The notes under the pieces were generated by a model. That model had not been told where the DNA came from. It saw only the letters and a list, made by a program, of their open reading frames with translations, and ran no database searches. This document shows, in pieces, positions 23,337-34,099 of a DNA stretch of 64,000 nucleotides (position 1 is its first letter; every line of letters begins with the position of its first letter). Source of the stretch: Stenogyne calaminthoides. Its lineage: Eukaryota > Streptophyta > Magnoliopsida > Lamiales > Lamiaceae. A program made the position numbers and the translations under genes. The DNA is taken from positions 27,128,448 through 27,192,447 of the forward strand of contig JBBCBC010000026.1 of the NCBI GenBank assembly GCA_037126765.1, in the 5' to 3' direction.

Positions 23337-25969
23337 ATGTCTCTCCTTGTAAACCCCCGCCCTTCTTCTGCTCTCTTCTGCCTCAAAACTTGCAATTTCC
23401 ACCCAAAATCAACCAAACCCAACTCCTTATCCTTCTCTCCAAACCCCCCTCGCATCTTCTCTGCACGCTCAGCATTTGTAGATGAGTGGGGGGACAAATC
23501 GGAGCCAGAGCCCGAACCCCCCACTAGATTCCCGGCCCGGATCCTCCCAAGGCCGACGATGAGTGGGGGCAGCCAGAGCCCGAACCCGCAACTTCGAATG
23601 AAGGGGGAGTTGAATTTGGAAATGGGAGCCCGGTTTCCGACGGGGGTGAGAAACGTTTGGAGCTGAAACGGGCTTTGGTGGATACGGTTTACGGGTCAGA
23701 TTTCGGGTACCGGGCTTCAGCGGAAGTGCGGGCCGAGGCCCTTGAACTTGTTTCTCAACTGGAGGCTGCCAATCCGACTCCTGCGCCCACTGAATGCCCC
23801 GATTTGCTCGATGGCAACTGGATTTTGGTGTGAGTTTTTTTATTTTTTTTATTCTCGGTGGTGAATCATTCCTGTTTGTTTTTGTTTCTAGTTTTTTTGG
23901 TGTGATTTGTTTGATGGGGTGATTCTGAAATGAGAAGCTGTGACCTTAATGTAGAAATAAAAAAACCTCATGTGTCATGCTACTAATGATTTGGTCGATG
24001 GGAGAGTGCAAAAACAGAGGCAATTTCGAGCCTTTGTGTCTAATTTGAGTCCTGATAATGGAAAGGGTTGTTGGCTTGCTCATTTTTGTTGACAATGTTT
24101 CTTGGTGAGGTTTACAACTTAGGAGTATGTCAGTTGTGGTATTAGTTAGTTATTCAAACACATTTCGGGCGAATATGAGTTGTCTTGCTGCATAGAGTCC
24201 TTTACAATAACTAATAGGCACCGGTACATGAAAACAATCAACAGGCATAAAAAAGACCTTTATTCAGCTTGTAGAGAAACCATAGGGCTCCTTATTGAAA
24301 TGCTTTTCATAATTCCAAATCCTACAATTCAAATGCAACCTCATTTTAGGTGCCCCTCCCCCTGGCAGTAATGAGTTGACAAAGAGTGAGAGGAATGAAA
24401 CAGTTTTCATGGTTCTCAACTACTTTTTTTCTGCTCAGTTGTGTTTATATTTAGAAATGGATACACATCCATTATATGTTGCTATTGATGCATCGAGATT
24501 TAGAATGGTAGAATGATCCTTGTTCTGCATTAAAGATGACGTGTGAAGGCTTTGTGCTGATCGCACTGTTGTTCACCAAGACCTTTCGATGGTGTCTCTT
24601 TTACATGCTTGTTGCGAATTGGATTAAATAACATAGGGACTAATAAGTTCTTTTACTGAATCTTGGCCTTCTTCATCCTTCATGATGCACATATTTGCAT
24701 TCTCATGGTCAATCTTCTTTCTAATTCCACTAACTACTCAAAGGGTAGAAGCACTTATATTTTGAAAAAGTTGGGTCACACCTACTTCTCAAAAAAGTTC
24801 TTCTACCCTATTATGTTGAGGTTGCAAACACCCCTAAGAGGGCCCTCAAAACAACTTATAATTGTGACTATTTTTAATGTGAATTTGGGGAAGATAATGA
24901 GATGTTTTGACTCCCAAGAAAACTTCGACAGTTTTTCCAACTTGCACCATTTCTTTTGAGACAGTATATCTGCTGAAATTTACCATTTTTTTCTGCTGGC
25001 CTTAGCTGAGTTGCCTATCAGGATAGAGATGTTCATGGAGAATTCCTTTAGCCCTGATAGAAAAGTGAAACTGGCTCAATTTTTATCATAATTTATAGTG
25101 ACAAATTTGAAATTCAATGTCATGAAAGTAAGCTCTCAAGGATAAGTATTGTTATGTACTCATGATAGATCAATTCTACATTTTCCTCTTTCATACATGC
25201 GTTTTTAAAAAATTATGCAAAGGTAAACCAGAAAAGTTTAAATTTTGCTCCTTTGATTGCAATCTTGCTTTTCTGGGTGGTGAAGAAAAATTTGAAATTG
25301 GTGGAAAGAAGGTTTTAGGGATGAGATGAAGCACTAACTTTTGATGCCTCAGGTTCACAGCTTTCTCAGAGCTGCTGCCGCTGCTAGCAACAGGCAGTAT
25401 TCCGCTGGTAAAAGTCGAAAAGATTACTCAATCAATTGACACAAGCAGCCTTAACATTGAAAATACGGTGACACTATCGACACCTATTTCCAGCATAACT
25501 TTCAGTGCTTCTGCGTCCTTTGAAGTCCGTACTTCATCAAGAATACAGGTACTGCATTATCTTCGTGTTTTTGTTTTTCCAGAAAAAACGAGCACCCAAA
25601 GGATTAAGGCCCTATTAAATAACAACAAAAAACAGAAATATAATCTACTTAGTTTTGCAGGTTCAATTTAAAGAAGGGAAATTTAATCCTCCGGAAATCA
25701 AGTCAAGGGTTGATCTTCCAGAAAGCGTGAGCGTATTTGGGCAGACGATAAATTTGTCAGGAGTGGCGGAATCTTTGAGGCCAATGGAGGGTGTTGTGGA
25801 GGGCATAGCGCGCACCATTTCCGGGCAGCCTCCGCTCAAGATTGGGATTCCAGGCGAAAGGACAAAATCGTGGCTTCTAACGACGTACCTCGACGACGAT
25901 TTTCGTATTTCAAGGGGAGATGGTGGCCTTTTTGTGCTTGTCAAGGAAGGGTCTCCCCTTTTAGATTAA
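23337..25969 (+). CDS. Plastid-lipid-associated protein / fibrillin (PAP3-like), with a frameshift
   Basis: Exons 23337-23829, 25353-25548 and 25661-25969 encode a PAP/fibrillin domain protein. The start MSLLVNPRPSSALFCLKTCN begins a Ser/Pro-rich plastid transit-like region. An acidic linker (VDEWGDKSEPEPEPP) follows. The family domain then reads ALVDTVYGSDFGYRASAEVR, NPTPAPTECPDLLDGNW, FSELLPLLATGS, FGQTINLSGVAESL and ends SWLLTTYLDDDFRISRGDGG-LFVLVKEGSPLLD. The acidic linker and the family domain are in different frames. The switch must fall between the stop at 23525-23527 (in the domain frame) and about 23560; a missing C in the CCC at 23531-23533 would explain it. As written, the first frame stops at 23666 after 109 codons. 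Fibrillins coat plastoglobules and thylakoid lipids. This is either a real null allele or a sequencing error. Confidence 0.85.
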
Positions 25970-26364
25970 TACATTCAGTCAGTTTTCACATTAATAATAC
26001 ACCACACTTACTATACATTTTTGCATAACTACTGTGCCTATATATATATCAATAAAATCATTTGTGTTATCATCCGACTGTAAAATTAAGTCTTTGATCA
26101 TAGCTTAGTTAATTTTACTCCATCCGGCACTCATAAATGGTAAGGTTTAACATTTACTTGTGTATAACATGTTTTTATAAAGATCCTAATGATAAGATTT
26201 GAGTTAAAATTCCAAGGAATGATGTTCAAAATCGACAAGTGAAGCTGCAACGAGGCTGTATTGTGGCAACAAATTTAAGAAAACTAATGACACCCCTGTA
26301 AGTATTCCAACCCACATTATCAGATGAGGAATGACGAAGAGAAGCACAATGGGATGGTTTTGTC

Positions 26365-26688
26365 CTATGCGTTTTTCTTTTTGGATTTGAGCATGGTGCA
26401 CCCAATAAACACGCAAACGAAGCAGAGCAGCAGAACGAGAGCACATACGGGAATGAGAATGGCATATTCCTGAGGCAGAAAGTAATGGTGCGCGAAATGG
26501 TCGTTGTCCACAAAAGGCTGGAACATGAATAAATAAGTCGTACATCAGCAACCGAATTTTGAATAAAAATAACAATTCCAGGGGAAATATGTACTAACCA
26601 GGATGATCACCCACAAGGTATAATAGGTGAAGATGGACAAGCTAGTGACTGATAGAAGCAATCCAACCGCCCTGTCTGCTATTTCCAT
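26365..26688 (-). CDS. DPM2: Dolichol-phosphate mannosyltransferase subunit 2
   Basis: Two coding exons, complement 26599-26688 then complement 26365-26517, join at GT-AG to give 80 residues, the usual DPM2 length. The sequence starts MEIADRAVGLLLSVTSLSIF and has two hydrophobic segments (about residues 8-30 and 48-72). The linking loop holds the family motif PFVDNDHFAHHYFLPQEYAI, and the C-terminus is lysine-rich (MLKSKKKNA). DPM2 is a small ER membrane protein that stabilises the catalytic DPM1/DPM3 complex making dolichol-phosphate-mannose for N-glycans, GPI anchors and mannosylation. The ATG is only a few bases downstream of an acceptor-like CAG, suggesting a 5' UTR intron. It is convergent with the fibrillin gene, 395 bp apart. 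Confidence 0.93.
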
Positions 26689-28777
26689 TTGACCTGATCA
26701 AAGAATTGCAAACCTAAATAAATACAGCTCAAGCACCTAATTATTTAAACCACCAAGTCCGAAAAACAAAGGTATAGATAGATAGAATATAAATTCAAAA
26801 GTGCGTGTAAACTCGACAACATTTTGGGCCAACATCAATAGGAAAAGTAATAGCACTTATTTACGCCACATTGCAGTTAAATAAAACCAGTTTTTGGCAA
26901 TCATAACTTGAACATATGCGCAGCTTAGAAGGATTAAATGTGGATAGCGGTCTGAAACAAAAATTTTAATAGACGTGGTATTGGTGTGCCTCATGCAACC
27001 TTTATACCACAATCCAAGTAAGTTAATTTGATGTGTAATTTACTGTCGTTTTGTTATCTTGTCAGAAAGCATACTATCAAAATATCACATCAATCAGCCA
27101 ACCTGCCCTGGAAATAAAATGCCTACAACATCATTATCTCAGGGAAAAATATACAAGGGGAGTGAGAGATCAAAGACAAAGATAGAACTGGTTCTCTATT
27201 TCATTTTTCTACAATCCTGTCTCTATAATATAATTGCAGAAATATTTGATTCTTATGATTTCTCAACAAGAGACAAAGAAATACATTAGGTTTAGTGCAG
27301 AAACATTCATTTCGCAAACTGGGGGATAAAAAAAAAGGTACCAACACCAACACCAAACCCTCATAAAAATGGCTACAATCCTAGGCAGTGATCACATATA
27401 TTATTACACGCTTAAAATTGTATCTAAGCATTTCTTATGGCCTTAATATCACACATCTATCATAGTTGGGTCAGTAGAAGAAAGTGGTACTCCAAAGGTC
27501 ATGTTACAAAACCAATACTGACGAACGTAGAGAGTATAAATATAAAGAACAAATATGTGAATGATACATAGTGTAGAAGTGTTGCACAGAACAATGTAAT
27601 ATTCAACTTACAATTAGAAAGAACAAGTCATCCCCCACCCACCAGAGGGCTGGTGATAAATTATTGAAAACTACTAAAATTTGGTTTTATTCATAATCTA
27701 AAAAAGTGCTTTGACTTGCATGTTTCCATGCATTACCTTGTTTAAACTAATGTTACAATATATCTACATCAGTGGGTTCGACTTAAGATACTATTGCCAA
27801 GACATAAAGGAAAAGAAGAACACGCTAGTCTTAAAATTTTCAGCCAGGGTGATGCTGAAAATACAAAGAAATGGGGAACATTACCATATGCACAATTGCA
27901 CTAGCAAGTAGTCTACTGCTTGGTCACCCGTAATCCTGGACTTCATTCGACAAATACAGAAGAAATTCTCTTATGTCACACTAGAATCCCCCTCCTTCTT
28001 ATCTTCTAAGGCAACAAAAGTCCGTATTATTTTATGATAAAGTGTGAACCAGATTTATACATCAAAACTTGTATACCAACCAAGATTACTTTAACCTAAG
28101 AATATATAGTTATTCATAAACAGCATCATGATAAACGATGGGATGCAAGAGCACGCCTTCGTCAAGATGTATTTTTCTGCTTAAATAGCAAAAAAGCCAG
28201 TAATTGGAATATTATTCATGTCTATCAGTGTAGCAACTGAGATCTTAAACAAAAATTTCCGAGAGTTTGCCACTCATTTCTATTTCACCTAACCTCCCGA
28301 TTTCTCCATTTCAATATCTAATAGGTATGTATTAAATCCACACAAGAACTCCTGAACCAAAACATGTGAGCATGAATCTAATATCCCAGTCAGCATAAAT
28401 ATCCTTGAATCAATTGAAATAAACAACCTTCCAAAGATATCTCTATCCAATATACTGAAGTAGGAAAACCAAACACAAATACATCTTGAAATCAGTTGAG
28501 CCAGATGAGGGGAACATCAAAACAACAATTAAATCTACTTAGGTCCTCTGACCATCATTTTAACTGAGTTTAGAAATTACGTATTAATAATAAGGGAAAA
28601 CCCCATTTCAATTTGGGTCAGTTTCCATAGAAAATTCAAAACACGTAGTCTAATTACTTGGTTGATTCTGACAAAGACGTCCATTCCAGTAATCGGATGC
28701 ACACATAACCACAATTTGATAACAAATAAAAAGAAGAGTAATTTAATTTCATTAAAATTGGTTAGCGTAGAAGGTAC

Positions 28778-28860
28778 CTGGATTTTGAAGGCGACAACTT
28801 GTGAGAAATACTTGAACGCAACTGTTGATTCAACAAAGCAAAGGAATTTTCCGGCCCGAA
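28778..28860 (-). other. Candidate non-coding 5' exon of DPM2
   Basis: A donor-like CCAG|GTACCT on the minus strand ends at 28778. A matching acceptor (TTGATCAG) lies at 26694, five bases upstream of the DPM2 ATG. Together they would define a 2.08 kb 5' UTR intron. The 26694-28777 stretch holds no gene-like frame on either strand, consistent with an intron. The exon start is a guess and no transcript evidence is available. Confidence 0.35.
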
Positions 28861-30060
28861 ATTATGCGTTTAACCATCAATTATACATTATTCATGTTTT
28901 TTTTTTGTTTTTTTTGTTTTTAACAAAACTGCACGTATTTTGTTCCGAAATAATTTTTGAAATAAAATGATTTTTACTTATTAAGGGGAAGAAGGTCAAT
29001 TTATCCTTAAATTTATGTACGAAAAAGTCCCTCAATTTTTTCTCTTTTAATGTTTAAACCCTTGTTCTTTATAATTGAGATCAAATAAGTCCTTATTCTC
29101 AATAAAAGAAGATTAAATAAACTCTTTCCTAAAAAAATCGTCCAAAACAATGTTAATGACTTGAACTCACTGCCTGAAACTGCTTGAAATATATTTGTAA
29201 TTGAACATCACACATGAGCTAAAAGTGAGCTGGAGCTAAGTTATAAATAAAAAAGAACTTAATAGCTAATAAATTAAATATTTTTCTGCTCAAATTTGGT
29301 GTATTTTTTTTTTCCAATTCAATCTACGAATGTCAACGAGACGGGACAGAGACGAGAGACCATCTCCGCCCCACGAAACAAACGGTTAAAATTTCTACCC
29401 AATCCCCATATAACTACTTCTTATACTTTCTTACACTTCCTTCATTTTTTAATAGATGTTATTTTGGGATTTTTAAGACAAATTAAAAATATATATTTTT
29501 TTAAAAATTAACCTTAATTATTATTTAAATATTCTTAACAATAATTACTATTAATTGAAAAAATATACACACAATATTTTTAAAGAAAAATTTAAATTTT
29601 AAATTATCATATTAAGAGTAAATATGAGATAAAGAAGAAGAAAATTCTAGAACGACATCTATTTTAAAAATATTTTAAAATGCTAAAAAAACATTTAATT
29701 AAAAATGGACGGAGTACTTTTTAATTATATTATGCCAATCATATTATAGTACTTTCCAAAATCAAATTTTGAATACTTTGCGATCATGATTGACTCGTTT
29801 ATAAAATCCAATATGGAGTAAAATTTTGTGAAACACTTCTGATCTCAAAATTAAATAAATAAAAAAAAAAAAAACAATAATAAAGTATTTGATAATGGGC
29901 CTTATATCCGAAAAGCCCAATTGCGTCATATACGGATTCGGACACTCTTGAACCCCTGTTCTTGGTTTCCTCTTTTAAGGACACTCGATGTTTAGTTGTG
30001 TTGATTTACATCGCAAAAAAGGGTTCTTTGCCTGAATCAAATTTGAGCTAAAACCCTCAG
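28861..30060. other. AT-rich intergenic stretch upstream of the Yippee-like gene
   Basis: No coding frame is supported. It contains poly-T and A-rich tracts and a partial Stowaway-like end (GGACGGAGTACT near 29708). It also contains a short GC-rich patch (GAGACGGGACAGAGACGAGAG near 29338) resembling a hAT end, without a partner I can place. The last 100 bp or so before 30061 should hold the promoter and 5' UTR of the next gene. Confidence 0.4.
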
Positions 30061-32530
30061 ATGGGAAGGATATTTGTAGTTGATCTTGAAGGCAGAAGCT
30101 ACAGATGCAAAATCTGCCAAACCCACTTAGCTCTCGCTGATGAACTTGTTTCCCGGGTAATTATTCATATTCCTCCTAATTTTTTTTTTTCAAATCTTTT
30201 CTAATAAAATGTTGGAATCTTTATTTATCATTTTGTTTTTCACTGTACTAAATTCCCTTTCCGGTCGAAATGTTTCGTGGGAGTCTTGATTTTGATTTGC
30301 AGCCTCCTTTATATTGTATTGCTTGTTGCTGGAATCAAGAACAATTTCAGAATTTCCAATTTCTTTTAAAAACGTTCAGCTTCTGTCTGTAATTAATGGC
30401 GTCTTTAGAGGGATGTGGTTTAATTTTATGGACGCTCATGTTGTTTGCAGGCATTTCACTGCCGCACGGGGAAGGCATACTTGTTTAATAATGTGTAAGT
30501 ATCTCACTTTCTTGAATTTGAAATTCCTTATGATTAGCCCCAGATTTTTGTTTTTATGTTTTGAAAACCTAAAAGGGGGGGTGGGGATTGGGGGTATGGT
30601 ATGCTTGGTTTTATTTGTCTTGCCTTCTCAATAATTATTTTGGTAGCAATGGAATGTGGGATTGCATCATAAATGTAGATATCATAGTATTTGGTAGTAC
30701 TTTAAATACCATGTCTAGCGGATTCTGATATGCGTGATACGCTGATATATTTATACACATGGGGCACGTTGTGTGTTTGGATGATATAGATTGCTGTAAT
30801 ATTAACTGCAAGCTGCTATAAAGCACGTATGAAGCCTATTCCCGACCACTTATTTTCATTCTCATATTGCCTTTTAAGAGTTACATCAGTTACTTCCACC
30901 ATTACACCTGTAACATAAAGTGAATACGAGGGCCAAGATTGAGAAATTGATTCTTTTGCACTGATTACATTGTGTTGTTAGAATTACTTCGTTCAAAATC
31001 TCTAAGCTCGTCTAGTGGAATCCAGAGCGTAGCGTGTATTATACCGTGTTTGGTAGAGTCATAGACGAGAAGACAGATTGCTGCTAAGACTAAGATATAA
31101 TTGATCAAGAACGTAGTTAACAAGAAAATATTCCTACCGATTAGAACCTCTTAAAGCACCGAGTGTGATCAGGGCCAGAGTTAGATCTTTTCATTTGGGG
31201 TTAAGATGATAATTCAACATTTAACATAATAATGTAGAAAAAAAACCGTGAAGTATTTCCGTTGATCAAATTCAATAATGTAGACCTCGATGTAATTTAA
31301 ATGGAGCAGAAATTAATTGGTATAAGTACAAAGACAACGGTCCACTGGTCTATAAACCACTAGTCTATAAATAAAAATTACTTACCTTTTTAGTTATAAA
31401 TTTTAATTGGAGAATTAACATAACTAAAAAATTTACTATCAAATTTCAAGACAATGACTACCAAGTCAGTACAAAAATATGAAAGAATTTACAATTAGAG
31501 AACTAATTTACTATCAAATTCTTATAGAACATTAGAAATTACGACTACTAGACTATTAAGCTTCTGAGAAAGAAATAGTTTCAGTAAATTAACCTTATTG
31601 AAAAGAAACACGACCAAATAAATTAGGGTGTAACTAATTTTTGGAGAAAAGAAAGCAATAATATATAAAGAAATGATATAATTAAGAAAATTTGTAATTT
31701 TCGACCAATATACAGTTACCCCTCTTAAACATGACCAGAAAACTATACAAGGAATAAGCAAAATAAATGTTAAATGAGGAAGCGAAAGGAAATATGTAGA
31801 AATGATCTTTCTGTGTTGCTAATGATAATCAAAATTGCTCCGTTGAATTTGTGAAGTTTGCATTGAATTACTAATTAATTAAAACAGAAAAGGCATAATA
31901 AATGGTAATACACTTGCATATTTTTAAGCATTCTTTAAAATTTTTGGGGGTTGGGGGGCTAAGTGTGATCATATGTGTTATGGGGTGTGCATTGTATTAT
32001 ATAATTGTGTTCTTCAAGATGGGATGTATTTTTTTCGCATCACCATAATCCTAGATTAGGCACGTCATGACGGTTGAACTATCTTTCTTTCCTGCTTTCA
32101 GAGTGAATATCACGTTTGGACCTCACGAGGAGAGACCGATGATATCTGGAATGCATACTGTAGCTGATGTATTCTGTTGTTCTTGCGGCCAATTAGTTGG
32201 CTGGAAATACGTACGTATATCTCCTGTGTCATCGTTGATTTTCACTTGACTTGATTTAGATTAGATTAACAGTTGTGAGTTTGATCATCTCGGTTTTTCC
32301 AGGAGATGGCCCATGAGAAGAGCCAGAAATATAAAGAAGGAAAAATTGCCTTGGAAAGGTATTCCAATTTCTACCTCTTTGTGCTCACCGATTATATGAG
32401 TTTGTATTTGTATTTTAATGTTGTTTGTTAAAAACATTTGTGTTACAGAGCGAGAATTGGAGACGGAGGAGCAGAATCGGAATTCTATATCGACACTCGC
32501 TCTTCTATGAGCGATGATGAGGATGCCTAG
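30061..32530 (+). CDS. Yippee-like zinc-binding protein
   Basis: Exons 30061-30156, 30451-30494, 32102-32210, 32303-32358 and 32449-32530 join at GT-AG to give 128 residues, typical for plant Yippee proteins. The two zinc pairs of the Yippee/Mis18 fold are present as CKIC (residues 17-20) and CCSC near residue 74. The family motifs GKAYLFNNV, MHTVADVFCCSCGQLVGWKY and SQKYKEGKIALER are clear. The C-terminal tail is acidic (SSMSDDEDA). Yippee proteins are small, highly conserved and poorly understood; some act in ubiquitin-ligase or chromatin settings, and I infer nothing more specific. Intron 2 is 1.6 kb and empty of genes. The gene is convergent with the downstream kinase gene. Confidence 0.93.
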
Positions 32531-32761
32531 GTTTTCTTGTCTTTGTGATTGATTATAGATGGTAATAATAAATGTATGAATTGTTGAAACATGTCTCTAC
32601 TTTGTAGATATAAGAGTGCTGCAAAACATCTTTTGTGGATTAGTTTTTTTCTTTTTTTCCTTACATGTTTTGTTTCGTATATTTTTTTTGATTTGGATCT
32701 TGTGCAGTGTATCACCCTTAAGATCATGCGTCTCTTTTTCCTTTTTCCTTTCTTTTTTTTT

Positions 32762-32894
32762 TGATAAAAACTCATATGAGATTGTCTCATGCATGAGACG
32801 GGCTACAACCTAGCACAAATCACACCCACCCCTCCCAAGGTGTTAAAGCGTTAATGCCCAAATTATGTCTCGTCTCACCATGACACCGTCTGTG
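32762..32894. mobile_element. MITE with TGAGAC-palindrome, copy 1
   Basis: A block of about 133 bp starts TGATAAAAACTCATATGAGA with the palindromic GTCTCATGCATGAGAC, contains AATGCCCAAATTATG, and ends CATGACACCGTCTGTG. Related copies are at 52055-52197 and 55751-55893. Borders are approximate. Confidence 0.5.
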
Positions 32895-33161
32895 CCTCCC
32901 TTTTTTTTTTTTTTGTGGAGGAGAGATGAGAAATTTTTCTACCCGTACAGATGTATGTATTAATACATGGTGCTAAAACATATCGTACATGTGAATGTAT
33001 TTAGCAAAATTTTGGATGTGAATAGTTTTACGAGTTGGTAAGCTGTGAAATTTATTCACCGTGAAATTGAAACTTTTTTGGCTAGCATGACTTTTTAATT
33101 ATCACGACTAATGTATTTTTGTAATATATGTTATATCCTTCAATTATCATTACTAATACTC

Positions 33162-33339
33162 TTTTTTTTTATCGGACAAAGTTAATTGTTAATAGTTAGT
33201 ACACCAAGCACCCAAATACTCCACGAAATTGTCAATTCACCTTATAACTCCCATAACTCCAATTCGTTCCCAGAGGGAATTGAACCTGGTCTCCAATCAA
33301 ATGGGGAGCCCAGTGGCCGGGGGGCTAAGCCACCTGGTT
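33162..33339 (-). mobile_element. tRNA-derived SINE, copy 2
   Basis: On the minus strand it begins AACCAGGTGGCTTAGCCCC (A-box region) and has a well-kept B box, GGTTCAATTCC. It ends in an A-rich tail (T tract at 33161-33170 on the plus strand). It is strongly similar to the SINE at 21570-21746, including the distal part TATTTGGGTGCTTGGTGTAC. It sits between the convergent Yippee-like and kinase genes. Confidence 0.85.
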
Positions 33340-34099
33340 ACTCCTTGTTGCATTATAAGTCACACTCTTCAATGTTATGAGTAATACACTTAATAATAAA
33401 AAATTACACCTTTCAGTTATCACAACTAACACTCTTTAATAATATAAGTCACTTCTTAACCAATTTCACAGATTCTTATATGAAATTTGTTCATCCGATA
33501 CTTTGACTAGTTTCACGCATTCTTTCCCAAGCCCAAATGACGTTAGCATTTATGCCCTAGGAAGGAGAAACCGCACGTTGAGAAATTAACTGAAAAAAAT
33601 TAAATGAGACATTTACATGAGATGATTTTAAGGTGAAGTGGAGCATAATTTCAGCAAGGGTGTATATTTATACTAATTTGTACCCAACCTCATTCTTGTC
33701 AAATTTAAATACACTTCATTTATTAATTTTACTAATTAATAAAAATAATTTATTACGTACGTAAGATGATCTCACAATAATATATTTCTTATTTCCTTCA
33801 ACATGCATGTACACCTCAAATCTGGAGATGGTACGTAGCGTAGTCGGAATAAATCAAGTATATTCATATGATTAAATACATTATTCCTATAATTCTTTAC
33901 AACAAGGAAACTGGAAAACCATTTGTCATCAACTATAGTCTTCTCGAAAACAAAAGAAAATTACATAACATCCAAATAAATTGAATAAGAAAATGGCAAA
34001 ACCTGTAGTTAAATTATGTACATTCATTCACTCAATATAACTAGGGTGTAGAGAGAAATAAATAACATTCACGGAAAAATTATAATTCAGCTTCATTTT
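33340..34099. other. Intergenic region between convergent genes
   Basis: AT-rich, with no coding frame. Short near-repeats of the form TTATCACNACTAAYACTC flank the SINE (about 33095, 33142, 33417), so the SINE inserted into a small local repeat. The 3' UTR of the kinase gene must end in the right half of this stretch. Confidence 0.4.

Noticed and set aside
28662..28970. Plus-strand frame of 102 codons
   Set aside because: No family resemblance, and it lies over the candidate 5' exon and promoter of DPM2 on the other strand. It contains a poly-Phe tail from a T tract.
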